A stretch of DNA of 64,000 bases from Nectonema munidae (Eukaryota; Nematomorpha; Nectonematoida; Nectonematidae), in assembly GCA_030549495.1 (NCBI GenBank), contig JAUIRK010000376.1, forward strand, positions 124,001 through 188,000, given 5' to 3'. The translations under genes and the position numbers were made by a program. Below the pieces are notes generated by a model. It did no database searches, had not been told where the DNA came from, and worked only from the letters and a program-made list of their open reading frames with translations. This document shows positions 12,131 to 23,281 of this stretch, piece after piece (positions within the stretch are counted from its first letter, which is position 1; every line of letters starts with the position of its first letter).

Positions 12131-12914
12131 GTATTATTTATTTGAATTTAGCCGCAGTTTTATGGTGAAATTGCAAGAGAAATATTTTGCTGCGTTTGAA
12201 AAGTTGATTTGAGTTACTTCTAGACACCCACATGAATCTTTCTCTAATAAATCTTTGTTCCGAATCAACCGATAAAAATGATATGTGAGAATTAAAAAAT
12301 ATTACCAAGTAAGAGGGAGAGTTAGCTGCAGGATCAATGCAGATATAATTAAATATGATGGTGAATCGTTTAAAATTTCACGCAGTCTGTCGAATCTATG
12401 AACACGAAATTCTATTACAAATAATTGACGAAACTATCATAATTACCTAACAAGAGAGAATACACGCTTCCTAAATAATTAATGAAGAGATGATGACAAG
12501 CTTTTGTCAGAGTCTAGTCATGGTCCTGGGATGACAAAGGCAAATATATAAGTCAAATAAAGGCCGAGTTATTTTACATTTTAAAATGTTTTATTTTGTC
12601 GGATGGAGATAGGTTTCATCTAATTTCGAATCATATATATAATCAGGAGTATCATATATTATATATATACAACATATATGTCCTAAACTTGGTTTAATTT
12701 ATATTACATATATAAAAAGAGTACACTAATTCTTTGAAGTGATTGGATAAAAAAGTTTCAATAATTTTCTCCTTTTAGCAAATCAAATTACGCGAAGATC
12801 AAAGCAATCATTTCGAACCAATTATTCCACGTATAAAGCTTGTTCGTTCAGAGGAAATAACAAAGTCAGTTACCAGTGCAAATTTCATCCCTCTGCAAAA
12901 TAAAAAAAACTCAA
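12131..12914. other. No feature recognised
   Basis: AT-rich sequence with a short TATATA-rich patch near 12640-12710. No gene or repeat family was identified. Confidence 0.4.
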
Positions 12915-13033
12915 TGTGGACTTTTTACATGTCCACTTTACAAAAATCTGAATCGTCTGCATATAAATGCTTTTTAATACAAATCTTCTGCTTTATACTA
13001 GATATCGTTTGATTATTCTGGTCGTTAACGTGT
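12915..13033 (-). mobile_element. piggyBac-type MITE, family A, diverged copy
   Basis: On the minus strand this reads CGACCAGAATAATC, then CGATATCTAGTATAAAGCAG and AAGCATTTATATGCAGACGA, matching the family A element at 4279-4407 almost base for base across its centre. Its outermost bases and TTAA flanks have decayed (CGTTAACG at the right end). Confidence 0.75.
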
Positions 13034-13431
13034 CAATTTATCCTTTTTTTATTATTCAAGTTAAAACTATCAATTCCTTATTTTAGACACAAAGTTTGAT
13101 TTATCAAAGCTAATCTATAAATCAAAATATGCCGCCCTAAATTTTATATCAGTTCTCCAAGAAGCGTAAAATTAAAGCTACTTTTCAAATAATAATATTT
13201 TTAACTCATTAGTTAAATTAATGTGATGAGAAGAGAGAAAGTTGATGTTGGAAGAAGAGTGATTGAAACGAACATTGCTTTTTTTTAAACTTTTTTTAAT
13301 TTTTTTCACGATTCTTTTTCCCAAAATTTTTTTTGATTATTTCTGGGTAATTTTGGATTAATTTTTAACATATTGTTTCTTTCATTATTTTATCGGCCAA
13401 TTATAAGGCAACAAAAGTTATTTCAACAGGA

Positions 13432-13536
13432 ATTGACCTAAAATCAATTCACCTAACAATAATTTAATTTACATTGGATTGACCTAAAATCAATTCACCT
13501 AACAATAATATAATTTACATTGGATTGACCTAAAGC
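13432..13536. repeat. 46-bp tandem duplication
   Basis: ATTGACCTAAAATCAATTCA starts at 13432 and again at 13478. A third start at 13524 is cut short after ATTGACCTAAA. The two full copies differ at one position. No coding meaning is apparent. Confidence 0.9.
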
Positions 13537-13982
13537 TATTTTTGTTTATGTTCAACCTAAAATAGTAAACAAAAAAATAATATAAAATAAATTTTTCATT
13601 ATTACCTCTATTTTTCTCTACATTTAAAAAAATGAAGGGAGTCTTTTTAAGAGGCTTTAATTAGTGAAAAGAGAGGGAGGGCAAAGGGGCGGATGGGCTT
13701 GGGGTGTTAGAATTAAAACTTCAAAACTGACTTTTTTTTAAACAATTTAAATTTTCAAAAATTTTAGATGGCGTTAAAGGTAAAGTAATATAAATGAGTT
13801 TTCACGATATTTTTCCCATTTTCTTTTTTAAAAATATTCATAGAACAAAACCTTAAAAAATTATAATTTTAGAAAAAAGAATTGTGAATATAAGATTACT
13901 AGTATTTTTAGTTATCTTAACTAGTTTTTTATCTTTGAAATATTTTATAATTATATTTAATATATAAAAAAATCTTGGTACC
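13537..13982. other. No feature recognised
   Basis: AT-rich spacer between the 46-bp duplication and the 301-bp array, with a purine-rich patch (AGAGAGGGAGGGCAAAGGGG) near 13670-13690. Confidence 0.4.
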
Positions 13983-15235
13983 GTGCTGGTTTTTTACCCT
14001 GGTTTTCTTCCTCTGAAGAATTCAAAGGTTTTTACGGTTAGGTAGTGGCTCTGGATTCTACTTGGTTAGTAATCAAGCTATCACTAGACATTAAGTTTGT
14101 TTCCCAAATTGGGAGCGTTCGCGTTAGGATTGTATCGTTCACTCAGCTGTATTTATATATTTGTAACATACATTTATATATAACAAGGTATAGCTATGCA
14201 GTAACAAGGGCCGGTAGGCGTTTAGTGGGATGGAAAGTCCAGGTAGACCTGGACTCAGCATTCAGGGGGGGCCACGATATCCGAAAGGATGGGTGCGAAC
14301 GTCACAAACCTTGGTACCGATTACGCTTAGGTAGTGCTCTGGCGACCCGATTCTAACATTGTTAGTAATCAGGCTATCCCTAGGATTGTTTCCCCAATTG
14401 AGAGTGTTCGCGTTAGGATTGTATCCTTCACTCAGCTGTATTTATATATTTGTAACATAAATTCTTGTAAAATAATATATATAACAAGGTATAGCTATGC
14501 AGGAACAAGGGCCGGTAGGCGTTTAGTGGGATGGAAAGTCCATGTAGACCTGGACTCAGCATTCCGGGCGGGCCACGATATCCGAAAGGATGGGTGCGAA
14601 CGTCACAAACCTTGGTACCGATTACGCTTAGGTAGTGCTCTGGCGACCCGATTCTAACATTGTTAGTAATCAGGCTATCCCTAGGATTGTTTCCCCAATT
14701 GAGAGTGTTCGCGTTAGGATTGTATCCTTCACTCAGCTGTATTTATATATTTGTAACATAAATTCTTGTAAAATAATATATATAACAAGGTATAGCTATG
14801 CAGGAACAAGGGCCGGTAGGCGTTTAGTGGGATGGAAAGTCCATGTAGACCTGGACTCAGCATTCCGGGCGGGCCACGATATCCGAAAGGATGGGTGCGA
14901 ACGTCACAAACCTTGGTACCGATTACGCTTAGGTAGTGCTCTGGCGACCCGATTCTAACATTGTTAGTAATCAGGCTATCCCTAGGATTGTTTCCCCAAT
15001 TGAGAGTGTTCGCGTTAGGATTGTATCCTTCACTCAGCTGTATTTATATATTTGTAACATAAATTCTTGTAAAATAATATATATAACAAGGTATAGCTAT
15101 GCAGGAACAAGGGCCGGTAGGCGTTTAGTGGGATGGAAAGTCCATGTAGACCTGGACTCAGCATTCCGGGCAGGCCACGATATCCGAAAGGATGGGTGCG
15201 AACGTCACAAACAACTTAACTTATAACATTGGTAC
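13983..15235 (+). repeat. Tandem array of a 301-bp structured short element
   Basis: Four units in tandem. Landmarks repeat every 301 bp, for example the segment around CTCTGGCGACCCGATTC at 14338, 14639 and 14940. The first unit carries a leader of about 60 bp (GGTTTTTTACCC, TTCTTCCTCTGAAGAATTC) that the inner units lack; a separate single copy at 17524 has the same leader. TTGGTACCG stands at the left end, at each junction and just after the array. Every unit contains a hairpin near AGTCCAGGTAGACCTGGACT, an enclosing stem (TGGGATG with CATTCCG), and a second hairpin ATCC-GAAA-GGAT with a GNRA loop. The overlapping 96-107 codon frames come from repetition and I do not take them as genes. The unit could be a SINE, another structured non-autonomous element, or a young satellite derived from one. 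Confidence 0.9.
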
Positions 15236-15559
15236 CGAGGACGCCTCACTTACTCAGTAGAGTGGACACGTGTGATCGACTTTGAAAATATAAGAACTAC
15301 TTTGAATATAAGTTGAAAAGGGGCGGCTATTTAGATAATGTGAAAACTTAATATGGAAACATAAACAAATTTTTGACATAAAATAATAAATAGCCTTTGC
15401 TGATAGACAATACGCTTGCCATGACTAGTGATGATATCTTGAGCTCACATATTTTTCCATATAAATCAATGTGCTCTCTTGACTAGGATATGACATCTAG
15501 TACAAATTTGTTTTTTAAAAAAAATAATCTAACTGTTATCTAAAATAAGTAACCTAAAA
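15236..15559. other. No feature recognised
   Basis: Spacer between the 301-bp array and the transposase relic. AT-rich, without a frame or repeat I can name. Confidence 0.35.
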
Positions 15560-15915
15560 AACTGCTGGCTAATTATGGATAACGCAAAGATCCACAAAAC
15601 TCAAACTATCGAAAACTTAATAACTTCAGATGGACAAATTTTGAAGTTTTTGTCTTCTTATAGTTACATGCTGAATCCAATTGAATTCTCAAAAATTTTG
15701 AAAAACAGAAATTAAGTAAGGTTTGCTTCAATATTTATAAAACATGTTTTAAAAACTTTTATTTTAGACACAACACTTTCTTTCATGATAGATGAAGTGA
15801 TCAAAAAAGCTGTTTCCTCAATAAACAGCGAGGAATGCAAAGCTACATTGCACATGCACTACGTAACATACAAAAAGAGCAAATGGGAGTTTCTATTTCT
15901 TCATAAAATGTGATA
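15560..15915 (+). pseudogene. IS630/Tc1-like transposase C-terminal relic with a probable short intron
   Basis: The plus strand encodes MDNAKIHKT, then SSYSYMLNPIEF. These match the hallmark block of IS630/Tc1-type DDE transposases, normally DNA..H followed by LPPYSPxLNPIE. A further segment SFMIDEVIKKAVSSIN fits the C-terminal helix of the same family. Between them lies a stretch with a consensus donor (AA|GTAAGG, GT at 15716) and acceptor (TTTTATTTTAG, AG at 15766-15767), suggesting a 52-bp intron. An indel shifts frame just before the donor and an in-frame stop is present. The N-terminal half and both terminal repeats are missing or unrecognised. The residual DNA..H motif supplies the second catalytic Asp position. 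Confidence 0.7.
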
Positions 15916-16325
15916 TATTGTTTTTGCTTTAAATTACTTGAATGATAATAAAGAAGTTTGTGTGAACACTTTTTTTCATTATATGATGGATATTAAAATG
16001 GATGTAAAACGTTTTTCGAAACTAAGTTTCAAAATTCACTTTTTTGCTTAGTTGAAACTTTCGATACAAACTAAAAAAAATTTTAATTCTATGTTACTAT
16101 AATATAAAAACAATCTATGCAGAAGGCAAAAATTGAAGAGTTAAAAACTTGTCTATAGATGAACTGCTAGTTGCATCGAATTAAAAAAGACTTGAAATAG
16201 AGGCCGAGAATTAGAAAATTATCAGTGTATCTTTCAACACGTCTACAGAACCTGACAATCTCACATAATATTACGCGCATTTATTAAGAAACAAGACTTC
16301 AAAGCTTATTCAGAAAAGTAAAATC
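15916..16325. other. No feature recognised
   Basis: AT-rich sequence between the transposase relic and the 20-bp repeat array. Short lysine-rich frames only. Confidence 0.35.
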
Positions 16326-16465
16326 AAAAAAGACACTTTCGAATTTAAAAAAGACACTTTCGAATTTAAAAAAGACATTTTAGAATTTAAAAAAGACACT
16401 TTCAAATTTAAAAAAACACTTTAGAATTTCAAAAAGACACTTTCAAATTTAAAAAAGTCTTTTAA
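16326..16465 (+). repeat. 20-21-bp tandem array (AAAAAAGACACTTTCGAATTT)
   Basis: About six imperfect units with the core AAAAGACACTTTCGAATTT. The unit resembles those forming the arms of the foldback-like elements at 19381-19775 and 33715-33971. Only one orientation is present here, so this may be a single surviving arm. Confidence 0.85.
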
Positions 16466-16599
16466 AAACATCAGAATAGCTTGGATGACTGATAAAATAT
16501 TTAAAGACATTTCATAATGTTTGAATAAAAAGTTTTCCCTTGAAAATCGGCATTTGCTAAAAAATTCTCCAAGGCATCCAAAGAACCTACAATTGTCAA

Positions 16600-17282
16600 A
16601 TATTTAGGTCATCTTTCTCCCACCAAACACAACATCGATACTTCAACCACTTGATCAAGGAATTAAAAATAATTTCAAAGAGAACTACAGGATTGCATCT
16701 ACTGCTAAACGTTTAAACATGGTCGACATAATGGGGCTTGAAGAATTGTGTGCATCGATAATGACATTCAAATTTGCGTGGATTTTGGTGATAGATGGGA
16801 AAAACGCTTGAGACTCAGATTTAAATGATGTTGCGAGAATCGAAGATGATAAAAATGAATATGATGAATAGTGAAGAGATCTAGTGCAAAATTTTTCAAC
16901 AGCAGTCTCATCACTATCTTGTCTCAAAAAAAGATTGAATGATATTTTTGTCTCCCTACCTTCAATAGAAAACCAAGTAGAAGAAATTGCAGGCAAGAAT
17001 ATTCTCAAACAAATGAAGACATCTAAGTTTTTCAAACGTAACAATTCCTAATTTTCACTCACATTCTTATATTTTTATATTTTCCTAATAAATATTTTCG
17101 TTTGATTTTATTGTAATTAAACTAAACATTTATACATTTTCATTTATTTCGACCAGGATTAAAGGAATGTGCAACATTTTTCACGTAAAGATTGATTGTG
17201 TACTATAAGTCACGTGGATCAACCTTGAAAAAAGGGACACCTCGTTATTGTGGACATTTTATTAAGGTTTTACTGTATTCCT
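16600..17282 (+). pseudogene. Tigger/pogo-type DNA transposon relic
   Basis: A decayed plus-strand frame fits the C-terminal part of Tigger transposases. A disrupted version of the QPLDQGI block precedes KENYRIA, followed by an acidic segment (ARIEDDKNEYDE) and SFLKKRLND-like sequence up to 17046. At 17222-17281 the sequence GGACACCTCGTTATTG to AAGGTTTTACTG, followed by TA, looks like the right terminal repeat of a Tigger element with its TA target. The catalytic domain and left end are not recognised, so the copy is 5'-truncated. A 119-codon minus-strand frame here (16685-17044) is a shadow. Confidence 0.55.
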
Positions 17283-17523
17283 ATTGTAAAATATATATCC
17301 TGAGGATAACATATATACTCATATCATGTACATATAGCATGGAGTCAAATTGAAGGGATAGTTTGTCCCTAACCTAGCATGCCCTAAATTGTCTATACCT
17401 TTCTTAACCTTTATAAAATGTATCAAAAATTATTTATTAATAACATATACTAACCCCTGTATTTTTTGTAGCATATCTCTTTTATAATCATATTCTTTAA
17501 GTTAGGGGATAAGCTACATTCTG

Positions 17524-17820
17524 TGGTGCCGGTTTTTTATCCTGATTTTCTTCCTATGAAGAATTCAAAGGTTTTTACGGTTGGGTAGTGCTCAGGCGAC
17601 CAGATTCTAACCTTGTTAGTAATCAAGCTATCACTAGACATTAAGATTGTTTCCCAAATTGGGATATTTGTAACATACATTCTTGTAAAATTATATAATG
17701 CAGTATCAAGGACCGGTAGGCACCTAGTGGGATGGAAAGTCCAGGTAGACCTGGACTCGGCATTCCGGCTGGCTACGATATCCGAAAAGATGGGTGCGAA
17801 CGTCACAAACAATACTTAAT
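17524..17820 (+). repeat. Single dispersed copy of the 301-bp structured element
   Basis: The same leader as the array at 13983 (GGTTTTTTATCCTGATTTTC, GAAGAATTCAAAGG), the same body, and the same 3' end (GTGCGAACGTCACAAAC). About 45 bp around the GCGTTCGCGTTAGG block are missing. The AGTCCAGGTAGACCTGGACT hairpin is intact. Ending both this copy and the array with CACAAACAA suggests a defined element boundary rather than a random satellite fragment. Confidence 0.88.
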
Positions 17821-19380
17821 ACTTATGATCAATAATAATTGGGCTTAACTTTTTACAAATTTTGTTAAGTTAAATTTTAAAACTATAGTGAATCTTACTG
17901 AATCATTAGTGGATTTTTGGAGAAGAGCCTTTACTAATTTACATTGTAACAATTTTTTTACTAATTAAATTAGTTAGCTACACTGAAGCGTTGAGAAACC
18001 TTTACTGATTTATGGTGAAATTTTCGACAAGAACGTTTGCTAATTTAATTAGTAAGTGTAACTAATATTTTTTCTCGGTGATCAAGAAGACCTTGTGTTC
18101 CTTTATAGTGCATTGAACCAAAATGGAAGGGAAGCACTGTGTCAGACAAACATTATTAGAATTGTTAGTGGACTACCTGAGTTGAGCAGAATTCGCAAGT
18201 AAGTCAGTGCAGAATGTGAGGTTGATGAGTTTTGACGACTTTTATACAAAGCCATGCAAATTTGTGAGCGCAATCGCTTGCCTTTGGAAAAATATCGGTT
18301 TGTTATGCTAGAGAAGTTGACATTAATCACGGTTTTGATTGGCACAACTACTGACTTGCATATAATTAAAAAGTGAAGAAATGCGTTGAGTTTAGATGAT
18401 TGGTGTTTGTATAGTGGCATTAATATATTACAATTAAAGCTTTTTCTATGCCAACAAAGTCTCATCAATTAAAAGTATCACTGACAGCTTTGTTTTTTCA
18501 TAATGGAAAAACATATATCTGATTGAAAATCAGTACACTTTCGCTATTAAGCATGAGAAATTTTAAAATTAATCAACAAACACATTTTGAAGTATAAGTT
18601 TGTCAATTGTGATATCACTTTTCACAATTATAAGAAAGATATACAAATCATACTTTCAAACATAAGTTCCAAAAAACCACTTCAGCGTCTAAGTTTGCGT
18701 AGTAAACATTCAGTTAGTTTGATAAATATAATCAGTTAGTTATTGTAAGTTATTAAGTATTATTTTCTAGTTAATAAACATAACGCAACATAATTTATAA
18801 AGTGAAAAAAAGATGAGTGTAGAAGAGACTTAGTGTCAATGTGATTGGATAGGAGGAAGAAGTCCGTTCACAGATAATAATCAAGGTGTTGTGTTTGAAG
18901 ATGTTTAATAATGAAGGAGAATTCACCATGTATTCAGGCAGATTGTTCCAAACATTGATCATTCTATTTGAAAAGAGAATCTTGCGATACGAAAAATTAA
19001 AAAAATCTACAAATTATTTATGCAAATAATATGTAGTTGATGAAATGATGCTGAGAGATCATAAGAATGGGAAAAAATACAGTGAAAAACTAATTAAAAA
19101 AAAAGCAAAATACTTATTCATTTAAAAATGAAAGTAAAGATACATTTTTGTTACATCAATTTTTGTCAATGAGAATTAACCAATCAAATTACTTGAGAAT
19201 CGAATCAATTATCTTGAAGATTTCTTCAATAAATTTTTACTATTGAAAGGATTGCGCAAAAATCATGGATATCATTGGCTAAAATTTAATCATTTTCAAA
19301 CATTCGCATATATTATATTTAATATATACGAACAAAGTAAGTTATGGAGTATAGAATTAGGAATAAACATTTTATCGTCC
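17821..19380. other. No gene recognised
   Basis: AT-rich. A plus-strand stretch near 18080-18470 reads like a decayed protein (segments NQNGREALCQTNII and ERNRLPLEKYRFVML between stops), but I cannot assign it to a family. The opposing 108-codon minus frame looks like its shadow. Confidence 0.35.
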
Positions 19381-19775
19381 ATTTTTAGTTCAAAATTATT
19401 ATATTTTTGTTCTAAATTGTCTTTTTTCAGTTATAAATAGCCTTTTTTCAAATTGTCATTTTTAAGTTCTAAATTGTCTTTTCACAAAATAAAATGTCCC
19501 TTTGAGAAGCAAACTTTCGAAGACTATTGCTCTGCTTTCTTTTTCAATGGAAATTTATATATTCAAAGCCGATGATTTTCATTTCTTGGGACATCGGTCT
19601 CCCATTTGTCCTCAAAGAATTAAAAAAGATCATTTAGAACTCAACAAAGACAATGCATACATTGAAAAAGGTAATTTATAACTTAAAAAAGATAACCCAG
19701 AACTTAAAAAGGAAATAGAATTGAAAAAAGACATAGAATTGAAAAAAAACAATTTACAACTTAAAATAGTATATA
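19381..19775. mobile_element. Foldback-like element with inverted arrays of 20-bp units
   Basis: The left arm (19381-19485) is a degenerate run of TTCTAAATTGTCTTTTTT units. After a spacer of about 135 bp the right arm (19621-19775) carries the inverse units AAAAAGAtxATTTAGAACTTA. Long inverted arms built from short tandem repeats are the layout of foldback transposons such as Drosophila FB and Galileo. No coding sequence and no clear target duplication were found. Confidence 0.6.
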
Positions 19776-20769
19776 AAATTTTATAAGCTATCAATTTAAA
19801 ATATTAAAGTGTAGGTGATGGAACCTTATGACAATTGCTCCATGAAAAAGCACTCTCCGCAATGAAATGAAGAAGTTAAAAGCAAAAAGACAAAGAAAAA
19901 TGACTTAAGATGTGCAAATGTTCCAATATTCGATCCATTCACTTCTTCTTGTCTAGATTTGTGCTAATTGCTTCTTTTTAAACTCCATTTATAAAAACAT
20001 TTCCATTTTAAAAATAAACTTATATAGTATTCAAGCCAGCCCCCTGCCCAATATTATTTGGAGCCCACTTCATTTTTACTTTTCTGGTCTAAGGTAAGAG
20101 TAGACAGAATAAGACTGACATAGCGTTGAGTATTTATAATACTAACAGTAAGTGTGTTTTGTAAGAATAGAGTTGAAATTATTTAATTTATAATAAAATC
20201 AATCGAATCAGATATACATGTTTTTATGAGGATCATAAAAATTTTTGCTCCTATCTAGCCTCGGCTCTAACCCCATTCCCTGCTCGAACGCTATATTATT
20301 TTGAACTTGGTGATAACCTGACTTTTTTTGAAGAACGCATTTTTTCGAATGCTACCTTTATTTCGACAATTTTGTGATGAAATTTGAAAAATTTTTGTAA
20401 AATTATTTTTGAGATGAACACGCCAAATACAACTTTTAACATGATTATTTCCAATGAATCATAAAAAAAAGCAAAATGAATGCATTCATACACCTCACAA
20501 AACATTTTTGTTTATGGATGCCTGCCGCCTCATAACAATAATACCTCATGTTCCCTGGCGTTCTTTTGAGATGAGGCGCTTTTTTTCAACACACCCACCC
20601 TTCCGTAGCTATTTGGAGGCAGACTTTTATCTAAGTCAAGGAATTTTTTCGTGGAATCACAGATTGTGTTAGGAAAAATGATGTTAAGGATGGCAATCAT
20701 TAGCAGACAATTCCAAAAGCATTGCTGTTAAATACCAGTTTTCATCTTGGAGAGTTGTGATCTGATATT
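19776..20769. other. No gene recognised
   Basis: AT-rich sequence with a less AT-rich patch (20245-20290 and 20510-20660). The overlapping short frames on both strands show no known domain. Confidence 0.35.
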
Positions 20770-21310
20770 TTAATTTCTCTCTTCTAAAAGTGCATTATTA
20801 GAAAAGTTAATCCATTCTACCAATCTACGCGAAGAATAGCTTTCAAATAACGTTTTCTTTAAATGTTTAGCTAATTGTGAGTTTTGATTATTAAGTTCTT
20901 TCAAAATAAAAGATATTGAATTTTCTCCTTTAATTGTATCAGCAGGTTCAGATGAAAGCCTTAAAGTAGCAATTTTAAAAGGGCGAAGAAGGTAATTAAG
21001 TTTTCTAAAAATTTCTTTTTTATTTTCTAAAATTTTTTCAAAAATGTCATAAAGTTGCAAAGCCGTAGGAATGCAGGTTTTCAAATTGATAAATCTTGAG
21101 ATTGCGTTCTCCCATCTGATTTTTGTATCTAGAAGAAGATTCAGTTGCTCATTTTTTATGTTCTGATGTATAGTTTCTTTCAAATAATTGTTCTTAAAGG
21201 TGATTTTGGAAAAATTTTTAACTTTGTCAACCATTTTTTCAAATTTTTCTTCAATTTTAGGCACATTATTATCTTCGATTTGCTCAGATGAATAAAAAGT
21301 GCTGCTTTTG
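20770..21310 (-). pseudogene. hAT transposase fragment
   Basis: A minus-strand frame of about 165-180 codons matches the central part of hAT transposases. LNLLLDTKIRWENAISRF corresponds to the LLLDvkTRWNSTY block, preceded by a helix with KIEEKFEKMVDKVKNFSK and followed by LLRPFKIATLRLSS, matching the LLkPFexATkxLS block. The frame is unbroken over this stretch and ends at a stop after LLEERN. The BED-type N terminus and the C-terminal dimerisation domain were not found. GGGGTCAAAACTGGTAATTT on the minus strand near 21382-21418 could be its 5' terminal repeat, though I could not match a partner. Confidence 0.7.
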
Positions 21311-22774
21311 CAAATTTTTTTGACATTTTCTAATTACCGGTAAAAGATGTTAAGTAACGGTAATGTAAAAAGTGTTTTTAACGATAACTTGCCGCTAAAA
21401 AATTACCAGTTTTGACCCCTAGTTTACACCTCCTCCCTCCCCTCTGTCAACTCACAGATTTATTTACCCCCCCCCCCCCTCTCCCCTCCAGCGAAGTATC
21501 TAGACGTGGTAGACAGAATAGTGTTGTGAAAATATCGGTTCATGAATCACATAATACATGTGTGATTTGTGCAATCGAATAACTACACTGTCATTCACCA
21601 ATTCATGAAATGGCTCATTGATTACACTGATTGACTGTAACTGAAATATTCTATGATTTTAAGATATACTCTAGGATGTGTCTTACCCAGGGCCGGTTTT
21701 TAGCCGATTTGACCGATTAGACCAAATTGGGCCCCGTGTCTGAAGGGCCCCGCATTTACTATGATCGGAACAGTTGAAATTAATCCAAAATACGAAATTT
21801 ACAAAATGAGATATTACAACGCAATATCTGAGCAAAGAGCGTGTTATTGCTAATGATATTTGCATACTAGTTGCTCTATACGAGACCTATTTACCCTGCT
21901 AATTTCGTCTGGATCAATTGGTTTTGAAGTGAGATATCAAATTTTAAACCTAATTCTTTTTTGATTCTAATGCAAATTTGGCGAAAGGTAACTAATAGCG
22001 AACATAATAGTACACATTCTGAGTAAACAAACACATCCGCCTCCATGTGACGATCATATGAATGCCTCTATGCGACGATTATATGAATTAACACAACTCG
22101 AACTTGTGCTATCAACAACATACAGGTAATTTCATCTCACTTTAAATTTTTATTGCAACATTAAGAATAAGTTAAATAAAAGATTTAACTCAAAGTACAT
22201 CCTCGGCCCTTCTAGTTTGATTACCCAACTACAAATGTCCAAATCTGCATAGACTCGATCTAAATAAGGTACCTAATTACTAGTGGTGGCATAGATCACC
22301 CAGAGATTGCTCAAGGTCATGTACCGAATAGCTACAGGTAATCATGTTTGTTTTTATATTTAGTAATTTTAAAATTTTTTTTTTCGCTAAAAGCAAAATG
22401 GCGTTAGCTATTTAAAGTTATTTTATTCTGCTTTTTTGAAATATATTGTCATAAGTTTTTTACTGAACTGTTTCATTGAATATTTTATAACAATTTGTCT
22501 AAGTTTCATCAGAATATGTTTTTTTTAATATTTTTAATTTTGTCTTGTTTAAATAAATGAACAATTTAGAATCTTGTAACTGTTCACAATTACAAACAAT
22601 GTCTTCATCGTCTTGTCAACTTAAATATTTTAAAATTTATATCACCAAAAAATATTCTTTTAAAAATGTTAATTTCTTGTGATAGGTTTATTTCTTTACT
22701 AATTCTTCTATTTTGTTACTTTTTTAGATCTTCCTTTTTCTAAATACAAAAGTTAAATAAAGAGGCACTACATC

Positions 22775-23029
22775 ATGACAAGCACAAGCAGAAATCGAGA
22801 TAAAGAGCGTAAATATTTATGTGGTTACAAGAAACGAGCATTGGCCAAGGCAAAGGCAGCAGAAAATAAAAAGCATAGAGGTGCCTTAAAAAAGTTCCTT
22901 GTCACGCCATCTTTGAAGCGCACTCGGTTTGAAGATGAGAGAATCATCAATTATTTGCACAATGAGGATAAAACCATGGATCAAATTTCAGATATAATCA
23001 ATACAATGATGAAAAAGTTAACACACTAG
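22775..23029 (+). pseudogene. hAT transposase, N-terminal piece
   Basis: An 84-codon frame starting ATG after a lysine-poor AT-rich leader. YLCGYKKRALAKAKAAENK followed by GALKKFL matches the start of TTF-type zinc-finger hAT transposases (SGxxKRKxKxxxExxxxKxxGxLxKF). It stops after KKLTH. The following frame at 23035-23238 contains NDDPAYWPANI, matching the DPALWPd motif that comes next in intact members, so a stop or frameshift separates the two. Confidence 0.75.
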
Positions 23030-23034
23030 AAGAA

Positions 23035-23238
23035 GTGGGCCCAGCCTCACCAGCTGTGACTGAAATTGAAGATCTCGGTTCATTGGAAGACATTCCCAAA
23101 CCAGAAAGTTCATTCATGGCTGCAAACAAACAACTTCAACAAGAATCCATAAACAAAAATGTAACTATCATGAACGATGATCCAGCATATTGGCCTGCTA
23201 ATATAAATAACACTCACCAAAATGAAACAGGACGCTGA
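23035..23238 (+). pseudogene. hAT transposase, DPALWP-containing piece
   Basis: A 67-codon frame, acidic at its start (TEIEDLGSLEDIPKPES), containing NDDPAYWPANI, which corresponds to the conserved DPALWP motif before the TTF zinc finger. It ends at NETGR. In intact relatives several hundred codons (zinc finger and DDE/RNase H core) would follow; here the C-terminal piece comes about 45 bp later, so the core has been deleted. Confidence 0.7.
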
Positions 23239-23281
23239 CGGAAAAGTTGTTACTTAAAAAAGTAAAGACATTGATGGGTAT

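Noticed and set aside
14045-15226. Overlapping 96-107-codon frames in the 301-bp array as a repeated gene
   Set aside because: Each frame simply spans one repeat; 301 is not a multiple of 3 and the frames have no family resemblance. RNA structure explains the conservation better.
13983-15235. Hammerhead, HDV-like or twister ribozyme in the 301-bp unit
   Set aside because: No CTGANGA core on either strand. The order of helices does not give the double pseudoknot of HDV-like ribozymes.
16685-17044. 119-codon minus-strand frame
   Set aside because: The plus strand encodes a recognisable Tigger C-terminal relic over the same bases, so the minus frame is a shadow.
18142-18468. 108-codon minus-strand frame
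   Set aside because: Neither strand gives a known family. The plus strand looks like the decayed coding one, but not well enough to annotate.
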